Positions 1 to 6,690 of a stretch of 18,423 nucleotides of DNA are shown here, piece after piece. How positions within the stretch are numbered: position 1 is the stretch's first letter; each line of letters starts with the position of its first letter. This DNA comes from an uncultured Bacilli bacterium (GTDB taxonomy: Bacteria > Bacillota_I > Bacilli_A > RFN20 > DUOF01). The notes beneath the pieces were generated by a model that had not been told where the DNA came from, did not search any database, and saw only the letters and a list, made by a program, of their open reading frames with translations. The DNA is taken from positions 1 to 18,423 of the forward strand of contig CAKORZ010000022.1 of NCBI GenBank assembly GCA_934101685.1, read 5' to 3'. Made by a program: the position numbers and the translations under genes.

Positions 1-646
1 ATCCTAATCTACCAATTGCATAATCATTTCCTTGCGATGCTGCCATTTCATAATAATCTAAAGCTTTATTCATATTAGCCTTACAACCTAATCCATATTC
101 ATAACAATATGCTAAATTGTAACAAGCTTCAACATGTCCCTCTTTAGCGGCATTTTTAAAATGATGAAAAGCAAGACGAGGGTCTTTTTCTACTCCTGTA
201 CCATTTAAGTAACATAATGCTAATATAAACTCAGCATGCTCATTACCTAACTCCATTGCTTTCTTATACCAGTCAATAGCTTTTTCATAGTTTTGAACTA
301 CTCCATTACCATTAAAATAACTAAGTCCTAAATTATAAATACTAGTTTCATCATTCTGTTTAGCAGCTTCAACAAACCAATAAATAGCCTTAGTATAATC
401 CTGCTCTACTCCTATACCATTAGCATAACAAACTCCAACATTACACTCAGCATTTACAAACCCTTGCTCTGCTGACTTATAAAACCAATGAAAAGCTTTC
501 TTTAAGTCATACTCTTCACTTTCAGGATAAGCATAGTAAACTCCTAGATAATATTGTGACAATGCATCACCATCTAGTGCCAAATCCATTATCTCTTCAA
601 TATTTTCAAATATCATATCTAAGTTGTTATTACCAAATTTTGCCAC
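1..646 (-). CDS. Sel1-repeat protein, cut by the window edge
   Basis: The visible 215 codons hold at least five tandem Sel1-like (SLR, TPR-related) helical repeats of about 36 residues. Each has the family pattern of a Gly-containing YxxGxGV turn, then a K/RA..W/HY..AA.QG helix; examples are NGIGVEQDY with AIYWFVEAA and NGTGVEKDP with AFHHFKNAA. Such solenoids normally serve as protein-binding scaffolds, so no catalytic role is suggested. No signal peptide is visible, so it is probably cytosolic. I chose the GTG at 644-646. The frame is closed by a TAG 15 bases upstream, a good promoter ends about 22 bases upstream, and the first in-frame ATG is ten codons in. The ribosome site is weak (GGGATGAT). 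The C-terminus lies beyond base 1. The gene follows the deaminase cassette on the same strand but is separated from it by a terminator and has its own promoter, so a functional link is only possible. Confidence 0.88.
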   Translation of the reverse strand, partial: MAKFGNNNLDMIFENIEEIMDLALDGDALSQYYLGVYYAYPESEEYDLKKAFHWFYKSAEQGFVNAECNVGVCYANGIGVEQDYTKAIYWFVEAAKQNDETSIYNLGLSYFNGNGVVQNYEKAIDWYKKAMELGNEHAEFILALCYLNGTGVEKDPRLAFHHFKNAAKEGHVEACYNLAYCYEYGLGCKANMNKALDYYEMAASQGNDYAIGRLG

Positions 647-674
647 AATATCATCCCATTTCTAAAACAAATAA

Positions 675-703
675 ATTATACAATAATAAAAACAATTTTC
701 CAA
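675..703 (-). promoter_or_regulatory. Promoter of the Sel1-repeat gene
   Basis: On the minus strand, TTGGAA (698-703) and TATAAT (675-680) are separated by exactly 17 bases. Transcription would start near 668, leaving a leader of about 20 bases before the GTG at 646, which supports that start codon. Confidence 0.65.
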
Positions 704-720
704 TAAATTAGATTTGTTTT

Positions 721-757
721 AAAAAAGATAGTATAAAACTAATAGATAATACTATCT
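721..757 (-). terminator. Intrinsic terminator after the 195-aa orphan gene
   Basis: On the minus strand, arms AGATAGTAT (757-749) and ATACTATCT (734-726) form a perfect 9-bp stem around a 14-base loop, followed at once by a T run (725-721). The first arm contains the TAG stop of the 195-aa gene. It closes the deaminase cassette and separates it from the Sel1-repeat gene. Confidence 0.75.
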
Positions 758-1339
758 CTTATTTCTCTTTTTTGGAACATATGCTTCAACTAGTTTATTT
801 TCATATTGTTCCATAAAATCATCAAACTTGTCATATCTAACAACTAAAGCGCCTAAAATTACATGATATGCTGCAAAATACTTATTATTACTGCTGATTG
901 TTGGAAAAGTCATTCCTTTTATATCAAGTGCTTGTATAGGTAATATCTTTTTATCATTCTTTCCAAGTGTATATACGTCCTCTAAATCATAAATCATTTG
1001 ATTTGTACTAATAATAGTCTTATTGATAGGACTAGCTACCCATAATTTTTCTCCATTAATATCATATGTTACTATCTCATATTTTTCTTCATGTGTCTCA
1101 TTTATATATTTTAAGATATCTTCTGCAAATGTCTCCATATCTACTGTTAAAATATCTTCTAACTCCGCTTTATATCCATCTAGTATCTTTTTGGATTTTT
1201 CCATTTCTATTTTACTCTCTTTAAAAGATAATGGTTGTCTAACTTCATTATAATCTGCATGTTCTAATACCCATCCTCCATATACTAGATTTGCTTCTTC
1301 TATCTTATCTAATAACTTTTCATAATCTTTTCTTTTCAT
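752..1339 (-). CDS. Orphan 195-aa protein, partner of the deaminase-like gene
   Basis: I do not recognise this family. The first 60 or so residues are charged and probably helical, possibly coiled-coil (YEKLLDKIEEA and later EMEKSKKILDGYKAELEDIL). The rest looks like a mixed alpha/beta domain with alternating hydrophobic strands (YEIVTYDINGEKLWVAS, VILGALVVRYDKF). The C-terminus is basic (VPKKRNKR). There is no signal peptide, membrane segment or recognisable catalytic motif. The ATG at 1339 is preceded by AAGAAGG. The gene starts 34 bases after the deaminase-like gene with no hairpin between them, and its stop codon lies inside a terminator stem, so it is the last gene of that unit. A role as accessory, regulator or substrate-recognition partner of the deaminase is inferred from position only. 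Confidence 0.75.
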   Translation of the reverse strand: MKRKDYEKLLDKIEEANLVYGGWVLEHADYNEVRQPLSFKESKIEMEKSKKILDGYKAELEDILTVDMETFAEDILKYINETHEEKYEIVTYDINGEKLWVASPINKTIISTNQMIYDLEDVYTLGKNDKKILPIQALDIKGMTFPTISSNNKYFAAYHVILGALVVRYDKFDDFMEQYENKLVEAYVPKKRNKR

Positions 1340-1373
1340 TAGTATCTACCTTCTTTCTTTTATTATCACATGT

Positions 1374-3491
1374 TTACTTCCTTTTTTCAATTTTTTTCTT
1401 TCTTACGTTCGTCACTATTAATTCTTTATCTTCCTGCTCCTCTTTATTGTTCCTTCTCTCTTCATACTCTTTACTCGCTCCTTCTATTCTTGGATCATAT
1501 ATTACTTCTACTTCATCATTCTCTAAATTAACTAATAAATCACTCGCAAATAATGATCCTCCTAATACAAAAACTTCCCCTTTTTGTTTAGAAAAATAAC
1601 TTGATAAGTTCTTACTTACTTCATACTTATCTTTCCCATACACTAGCCCTTCTTTGTTTTCATCTAATGATGTAACTTTTATTAATTCTATATTATACTT
1701 CTTACATACTTTTTCTATTATCCCATTTATATATGCATTGTTATCATATATCATTATGCTTCCATTACTCTTTATTACTCTTCCTATTATCTTTATTATA
1801 TCTTCTTTTAATATCCATTCATCTTCTTGTTTCTTTTCCATCCCACATATAAATGTTAGTTTTTTATTATCTAGTTGGGTTTCAACTTTTTGAATATTAA
1901 TTATTATTTCCTCTTTATTTATTTCTGCAATTTCATAAATTTTTGAAGTGTATGTTTTATAATATAACACAGTAATTTGTTTTCTTTTATTTGTCTCATT
2001 GAGTTTGTTTCTAACATACTCATCTTCAAACTCTTTTATTTCTTCTAATTCTTCTTTTGTCACTCCTAGATTGTACGCTATCAAAGATTCTTGTCTATTA
2101 TCATTTATATATATCCCCATTCCATCTGTTCCTAATACTACTTGTATCCCTCTATCTATATATCTTCTTATTGGTATCTGTCTTAAGTCATATATATTAT
2201 TTAACGCTAGATTACTGCTTGCATTTATCTCTACTTTTACATTTAATTCCTTCATTAATGACATCGTTTCTTCATCTATCCCATATATCCCATGCCCTAT
2301 TCGTATATCTGGTATATATCTTTCTTCTATTCCTTCTTTTTCTTTCATATACTCTAACTCTTTCTTTATTCCCATTAAGAAATCTTTTACATTTTCTTTG
2401 TATTCTCTTGTCTCTCCTGCATGACTTCTTATTGTAAAATATGATAAGTTATGTAATGCACTCATTCTTGTTACACTTGCAAATGTATATGAAAATAGTT
2501 TGTTTGAATTCTTTTCATGACCTAATAAGTCTATTCCTGCTATATAGGGATATTTTATATTCTTAACTAATATAGATAAATATTGGTTAAGTTCATCTTG
2601 TAATACTTTACTTCTTGGATTTGCTATTAAAAAATTTATTTCTACCCCATATTTTTCTTTTGTCTTTTCTAACGCTTTAGATAATATTTTATGCTTGTTA
2701 TCGAACTCGCTTTGATTTGTATATCTAAACATCTTACTACTTGCTGCTACTTCTACATACTTTACATTATTTGCTTTATATCTCTCTCCCATTTTTAATA
2801 TATATGCTTCAAATAACTTTGGATCACTACTTGCAAAAAATGGCCCTCTTATATCATATATTACATCCATATCTGTGAATGTTATTTGTTTATATGGTTT
2901 TATTTCCATTTTATCTATTAACTTTTCTTTGAATCCTTTTATCTTGTTTAACTCATATAATGTATATTTCTTGTTCCTATCAAGTGTTGTATTTTCCTCT
3001 AATACTTTGGCATACACTAAAGTATCTATTTCAAATTCTACACTTTTTGGATTCACTTTCATTGCTATTTCATATATTTCTTTTGCACTTAACACTCCTG
3101 TTAAATGTGTATGTAAATCTGTTGTAACATATGGTATTTCTTCATCATTACTAAAAATATTCCCTTCCCTAATGCTTCCTAAAGATAACATCCTTATCTC
3201 TGTATTAGTTAATGGAATATTTTCTACATATTTATTATTTTCTATATACCCTAACACTCTAACTGTACCATTTACATTTAAAGTTATATTTATTCTATTA
3301 TCTTCTTCTTTTACATTTATTATCTTTTCTAAATTTTCTTTTAATCTTACTAAGTTTTTATCTTTCTCTTCTCGCAAACTACTTATACGAAAATCATAAC
3401 TTTTCTTATCTTTATATACATCTATTTTAAAAATGAAGCCTAAAGAATCTTTTCCTATATTTATTGCATTCTTTATCTTCATCTTCTTCAC
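1374..3491 (-). CDS. Adenosine-deaminase-superfamily protein with extra N- and C-terminal domains
   Basis: This 705-aa protein has three parts. Residues 1-120 are an unrecognised beta-rich region. Residues 120-490 are a metal-dependent deaminase barrel with HTH (H127, H129), HAGE (H357, E360), IGHG (H400), NASSN (about 423) and GTDG (D456). Residues 540-655 are an alpha/beta, Rossmann-like region (LTFICGMEKK, GSIMIYDNN, VFVLGGSLFASD), followed by a very charged tail. Zinc ligands and the catalytic Glu of the ADA family are kept, so hydrolytic deamination of a purine nucleoside or nucleotide is likely. The second Asp of the usual TDD motif is Gly457, so the substrate may differ. Classical adenosine deaminases are about 330-350 aa, so roughly half of this protein is extra. 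I chose the GTG at 3491 because AGGTG lies 6 bases upstream; a GTG at 3500 also exists. The 195-aa orphan follows 34 bases downstream. Codon use is unlike the neighbours (many ATA and GGG). It is probably cytosolic. Confidence 0.82.
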   Translation of the reverse strand: MKKMKIKNAINIGKDSLGFIFKIDVYKDKKSYDFRISSLREEKDKNLVRLKENLEKIINVKEEDNRINITLNVNGTVRVLGYIENNKYVENIPLTNTEIRMLSLGSIREGNIFSNDEEIPYVTTDLHTHLTGVLSAKEIYEIAMKVNPKSVEFEIDTLVYAKVLEENTTLDRNKKYTLYELNKIKGFKEKLIDKMEIKPYKQITFTDMDVIYDIRGPFFASSDPKLFEAYILKMGERYKANNVKYVEVAASSKMFRYTNQSEFDNKHKILSKALEKTKEKYGVEINFLIANPRSKVLQDELNQYLSILVKNIKYPYIAGIDLLGHEKNSNKLFSYTFASVTRMSALHNLSYFTIRSHAGETREYKENVKDFLMGIKKELEYMKEKEGIEERYIPDIRIGHGIYGIDEETMSLMKELNVKVEINASSNLALNNIYDLRQIPIRRYIDRGIQVVLGTDGMGIYINDNRQESLIAYNLGVTKEELEEIKEFEDEYVRNKLNETNKRKQITVLYYKTYTSKIYEIAEINKEEIIINIQKVETQLDNKKLTFICGMEKKQEDEWILKEDIIKIIGRVIKSNGSIMIYDNNAYINGIIEKVCKKYNIELIKVTSLDENKEGLVYGKDKYEVSKNLSSYFSKQKGEVFVLGGSLFASDLLVNLENDEVEVIYDPRIEGASKEYEERRNNKEEQEDKELIVTNVRKKKIEKRK

Positions 3492-3523
3492 TAAAAACAC
3501 CTACTTCTTATTCTTATATTTTA

Positions 3524-3529
3524 ATTATA
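3524..3529 (-). promoter_or_regulatory. Probable -10 box of the deaminase cassette
   Basis: A consensus TATAAT on the minus strand lies 33 bases before the GTG at 3491. No good -35 box stands at 16-18 bases. The region upstream is the terminator stem of the preceding operon, so this is a tentative promoter. Confidence 0.4.
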
Positions 3530-3537
3530 CACAATTT

Positions 3538-3567
3538 AAAAACATTATAATGTCGAATTATGATGTT
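3538..3567 (-). terminator. Intrinsic terminator of the TetR/ABC/MBL operon
   Basis: On the minus strand an 11-bp stem (AACATCATAAT with ATTATAATGTT, one C-A mismatch) closes a 5-base loop and runs into five T. It starts 13 bases after the stop of the MBL-fold gene. The plus strand also reads into a T run, so it may work in both directions, but no plus-strand gene ends here. Confidence 0.65.
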
Positions 3568-3580
3568 TTTTGTTATAAAG

Positions 3581-4186
3581 CTATAAAAATAATTGATATT
3601 TAATGTTATTTAAATTACTTATAAATGCTTTTTCATCTTCCTTATTACCAACAATTCCATTATAGTGAACTGGGACTACTAAACTAGGCTTAATAATATT
3701 AGCTAATTCACTAGCCTCAATAGCATTCATTGTATATGTCCCTCCAATTGGAACAAATAAAACATCACATTTAATATTTTTAACTTCATCAGTTAAATCA
3801 CTATCTCCAATAATGCAATACTTTTCATTATTAACACTAATTATATATCCAACCCAATTATTACTTTTTGGATGAAATTTTTTAGTTATATTATAAGATG
3901 AAAAAGTTTCAAAAGTTAAACCATTAATAATATATTTCTTATTTGGATCTACTACTATAACTTCATTCTTATAATATTTTTTAAAATCTTCATAAACATC
4001 TTTACTACACACAACTATTGTCTTACCATTAATCACTTTATTTATATCTTCCTTACTATAATGATCATAATGAGAATGTGTAATAAAAATATAACTAGCA
4101 TTATTAAGATCTTTATTTATCCCATATGGATCAATATAAATATCTCCTATTTGAATAGAACTATGATAGTTAACATTAATTTTCAC
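3581..4186 (-). CDS. Metallo-beta-lactamase-fold hydrolase, UlaG-like
   Basis: This is a 201-aa single-domain metallo-hydrolase. The metal site is visible: THSHYDH (H37, H39, D41, H42), H105 in FHPKSN, D128 in IGDSD and H174 in VVPVHYNG. This spacing resembles the compact UlaG/UPF0173 group, which hydrolyses lactones, phosphoesters or similar small molecules, rather than true beta-lactamases; the substrate is unknown. The longer frame upstream carries an arginine-lysine stretch that belongs to the overlapping permease region. I chose the GTG at 4184-4186, which has AAAGGAGA about 7 bases upstream. The gene overlaps the end of the ABC permease by 11 bases and is followed by a terminator. It is therefore the last gene of the TetR-controlled export operon and may modify or detoxify the exported compound (inference). 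Confidence 0.85.
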   Translation of the reverse strand: MKINVNYHSSIQIGDIYIDPYGINKDLNNASYIFITHSHYDHYSKEDINKVINGKTIVVCSKDVYEDFKKYYKNEVIVVDPNKKYIINGLTFETFSSYNITKKFHPKSNNWVGYIISVNNEKYCIIGDSDLTDEVKNIKCDVLFVPIGGTYTMNAIEASELANIIKPSLVVPVHYNGIVGNKEDEKAFISNLNNIKYQLFL

Positions 4187-5090
4187 TTTTATTCTCCTTT
4201 TTCTTATTTCTAAGCATTGCAATAGATACATATACACCAAGAAGCACCACAATAGAAACTCCTAAAATAAGATACATTTGATATATTTCAACTTTATTAT
4301 TAAAGAAATAAGCATTACCATCAAAACTATCCCTCATAACATCAACCAGTTCACTAGGAACAGTTTTACTAATCTCATCAATAACACCACCCATATAGTG
4401 ATTTCTAAGCAATACCACGCCATAAGTTCCTGGAATAAACATAACTACATTTCTAATTCCTTTTGATAATTGTGAAAGAGGCATATATGCACCACATAAA
4501 AAGCCATATAAAGAAGATACAAGCGTAGAAACAGTACTTAATCCTCCCTGATTTGATATAAAACTCATTAAAATAGAAGCAAGCAATGATCCAAATAAAG
4601 TACATAAAATTACATCTAATATAATAAGTAAAACATCAGCAAAACTTAAATACCATCCAATAATTGCTAAATATATAAAGCCCACTGCCATTGCTGTAAA
4701 ACAAACAATTAATGTTGTAAACAAGTTTGCAATAAAATAACTAAGAAAAATAGTTTTTTTACTAGTAGGAGTGCTATTTAAATCTAATTCACTTCCATTA
4801 ATTTTATCATAAACTTGAATATTAGAGCAAAATGCAATTGTAATGCAACAAACACCTAAAATTGAAGAAAGTAGCCAACCTCCACTAAAAGCATTAAGAA
4901 GTTTATCACTTACACTATATTCTCCTAAAATTCCTACTAATGTAGACTTATAAACATTACCTAAAAAAGAAATAAATAAAACTAATAAAACAAGTGGTGT
5001 TATAAGTGATAAAAAGAAAACTCCTTTATCCTTAAAATAAAGCTTTATATTTCTTTTAACTAAAGTAAATAATATTCTTAAATTTTTCAT
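4176..5090 (-). CDS. ABC-2 type transporter permease
   Basis: This 304-aa membrane protein has about six hydrophobic segments, starting around residues 25-45 (FFLSLITPLVLLVLFISFLG) and ending around 275-295, and a short basic C-terminus. The order and the central region (GGLSTVSTLVSSLYGFLCGAYMPLSQL) match the ABC-2/DrrB-NodJ export family. It would form the membrane channel for the ATPase encoded just upstream. Its ATG overlaps the ATPase stop as ATGA, with AAGGAGGT six bases before the start, which indicates translational coupling. The 3' end overlaps the MBL-fold gene. The likely cargo is a drug, lipid-like compound or natural product, but the sequence does not say which. Confidence 0.9.
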   Translation of the reverse strand: MKNLRILFTLVKRNIKLYFKDKGVFFLSLITPLVLLVLFISFLGNVYKSTLVGILGEYSVSDKLLNAFSGGWLLSSILGVCCITIAFCSNIQVYDKINGSELDLNSTPTSKKTIFLSYFIANLFTTLIVCFTAMAVGFIYLAIIGWYLSFADVLLIILDVILCTLFGSLLASILMSFISNQGGLSTVSTLVSSLYGFLCGAYMPLSQLSKGIRNVVMFIPGTYGVVLLRNHYMGGVIDEISKTVPSELVDVMRDSFDGNAYFFNNKVEIYQMYLILGVSIVVLLGVYVSIAMLRNKKKENKSEN

Positions 5091-6013
5091 TGCAATACCT
5101 CCTTAATATCCTTACCAGTAACATTCAAAAACACATTATCCATCTTACCTTTTACTATTTCAAAATCCTCAAATAATTCAGGATACTTACTCATTATTTT
5201 CTTAGAATCAATAACATTATTTATTTCAATTTCAAAATAATCGCCCATTTTCTTATAATTAAATTTATTATCACTTAAAATCTTATTAAATTTTTCTTCA
5301 TTATTATCATTAAAATAAATTTTTATAAAATCTTTAGCATATTTATTCTTTAACTCATTAGGAGTACCAGTTGCAACTATCTTACCCTTATCTAATATAA
5401 CTACATTATCTGCTTCACTAGCTTCTTCCATATAATGAGTAGTTAAAAATACTGTCAAATTAGAATTCTTTCTTAAATCATTAATAACATTCCATACCAT
5501 TAATCTAGTAGATGGATCAAGACCTGTCGTAGGCTCATCTAAAATCAATATTTTAGGTTTGTGTACTAATGCCCTTGCTATATCTATTCTTCTTTTTTGT
5601 CCTCCACTAAGCTTATAAAGTGGTTTTTTCAAAATATCATTTAAATCAAATAATTTTATTAACTCATCTAACCTAACATTAAACTCTTCATTACTCATAC
5701 CATACATTATAGCTTTTGTTTTTAAATTATCATAAGCAGTTAATTTTTTATCTAAAACAGAGTTTTGAAAAACAATACCTATATCTCTTTTAACATTATT
5801 CATTTTCTTACTAATATCATTATTATTTATAACAATAGTACCTTCATCTTTATCTAGACTTCCACACATAATATTAATAGTAGTAGACTTACCTGCACCA
5901 TTAACACCTAAAAAAGCAAATAGTTCTCCCTCATTTACACTAAAAGAAATATCATCTACTGCTTTTACATCCTTAAAACTTTTCTTTAAATGGTTTACCT
6001 CAATTATCTTCAC
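5087..6013 (-). CDS. ABC transporter ATP-binding protein, DrrA-like
   Basis: This 308-aa nucleotide-binding subunit has every motif intact: Walker A GVNGAGKST (36-44), Q-loop Gln83, signature LSGGQ (135-139), Walker B ILILDE (155-160), D-loop and switch His193 (TTHYMEEA). About 90 residues follow the core domain, as is common in DrrA/CcmA-type exporter ATPases. It powers export through the ABC-2 permease encoded next. Translation starts at a GTG (6011-6013) with GGAGGAG eight bases upstream, one base after the TetR stop codon. It ends with TGA inside an ATGA overlap, direct evidence that TGA is a stop here. It is expected to be transcribed from the TetR-controlled promoter. Confidence 0.95.
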   Translation of the reverse strand: MKIIEVNHLKKSFKDVKAVDDISFSVNEGELFAFLGVNGAGKSTTINIMCGSLDKDEGTIVINNNDISKKMNNVKRDIGIVFQNSVLDKKLTAYDNLKTKAIMYGMSNEEFNVRLDELIKLFDLNDILKKPLYKLSGGQKRRIDIARALVHKPKILILDEPTTGLDPSTRLMVWNVINDLRKNSNLTVFLTTHYMEEASEADNVVILDKGKIVATGTPNELKNKYAKDFIKIYFNDNNEEKFNKILSDNKFNYKKMGDYFEIEINNVIDSKKIMSKYPELFEDFEIVKGKMDNVFLNVTGKDIKEVLQ

Positions 6014-6014
6014 T

Positions 6015-6581
6015 TTAACTCTCCTCCTTATACTTTTTCACTAATGCTGTATACTCATCAGTTAATATTTCACTAATCTCATCATCACTAAAATCACAAT
6101 AGTTTGTTACAATCATTGTAGCAATTGAATGAACAGTTAACCAACAATGCACTCTAATTTTATTAATCAACTTACTACTAAGTCCACTTTTTTTACTAAC
6201 TTCTTCATTTATCTCATCATTTTTAAATCCTTTTGTGTCAAACATTCCTTCAATACTCTTAGATTTACATTCATTCATAAATAATACTTTAAAATAATTT
6301 TTATTTTCTTTAGCAAACTTAATATAAGCTACTCCGCTTCCCTTAAAAGAGTCTTCTTTCAACCCATTCTCAATATATAAATCATAAATCTTAACAATTT
6401 CTTTTATAACTTCATTTTTTAAATCATCCATACTATTAAAATAAGTAAATATTGGAATCACAGAACTACCTAACTTTTTAGCAATATTTCTAGCACTAAG
6501 CTCATTTATTCCCTCATCTCTTACAATATCAAGAGAAACTTCTATTATTTTATCTTTTGAATACTTTATAACATTAGCCAT
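6015..6581 (-). CDS. TetR-family transcriptional regulator
   Basis: This 188-aa protein has the TetR layout. The N-terminal helix-turn-helix covers residues 10-52, with ELSARNIAKKLGSS followed by the typical YF pair and a basic helix (FTYFNSMDDLKNEVI). A divergent helical ligand-binding and dimer domain follows, with Cys and Trp residues in the later helices. The start has a strong AAGGAGGAGG ribosome site seven bases upstream. It is the first gene of an operon with the ABC exporter and the MBL-fold hydrolase. A perfect inverted repeat sits in the spacer of its own promoter, so autorepression released by a small ligand is the simplest model. The ligand is probably related to the exported compound (inference). 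Confidence 0.92.
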   Translation of the reverse strand: MANVIKYSKDKIIEVSLDIVRDEGINELSARNIAKKLGSSVIPIFTYFNSMDDLKNEVIKEIVKIYDLYIENGLKEDSFKGSGVAYIKFAKENKNYFKVLFMNECKSKSIEGMFDTKGFKNDEINEEVSKKSGLSSKLINKIRVHCWLTVHSIATMIVTNYCDFSDDEISEILTDEYTALVKKYKEES

Positions 6582-6598
6582 AGAATCCCTCCTCCTTT

Positions 6599-6627
6599 AA
6601 TATATAACACATGTTATATTATGTCAA
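6599..6627 (-). promoter_or_regulatory. Promoter of the tetR-ABC-MBL operon
   Basis: The minus strand has a consensus TTGACA (6622-6627), a 17-base spacer and TATATT (6599-6604). The start point would fall near 6592, giving a very short leader that includes part of the GGAGG site of the regulator. Confidence 0.8.
6602..6619. promoter_or_regulatory. Palindromic operator, probably for the TetR protein
   Basis: Arms ATATAACA and TGTTATAT are perfect 8-bp inverted repeats around a 2-base centre. The site lies almost wholly between the -35 and -10 boxes of the tetR promoter, the usual place for a TetR autorepressor site. No second copy was noticed in the window. Confidence 0.7.
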
Positions 6628-6639
6628 TAAGACATTTTA

Positions 6640-6668
6640 TTTACTTTAATTATTTTTTATGATAAATT
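6640..6668 (+). promoter_or_regulatory. Weak candidate promoter of the phosphodiesterase gene
   Basis: TTTACT (6640-6645) and TAAATT (6663-6668) are 17 bases apart, each matching four of six consensus positions. A TATGAT at 6658-6663 is an alternative -10 box without a good -35. The gene must start in this intergenic stretch, but the exact boxes are uncertain. Confidence 0.3.
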
Positions 6669-6690
6669 GAATTCATAAGGAGAAATAAGA

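Noticed and set aside
1291..3399. Several open frames on the plus strand rich in Ser, Phe and Leu
   Set aside because: They are antisense to the deaminase gene and arise from its purine-rich coding strand. They lack ribosome sites and any protein-like pattern.
752..3491. RADAR-type defence system
   Set aside because: RADAR needs the RdrA ATPase next to the deaminase. No ATPase is present in the cassette, and the 195-aa partner has no Walker motifs.
4187..4252. Longer N-terminus for the MBL-fold protein
   Set aside because: The extra 22 codons lie inside the permease gene, upstream of a strong AAAGGAGA ribosome site that points to the GTG at 4186.
5087..5090. TGA as a Trp codon, as in Mycoplasma
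   Set aside because: TGA ends the ABC ATPase in an ATGA overlap and ends the CvpA-like gene. Trp is written TGG in the genes read, and the tRNA-Trp anticodon is CCA.
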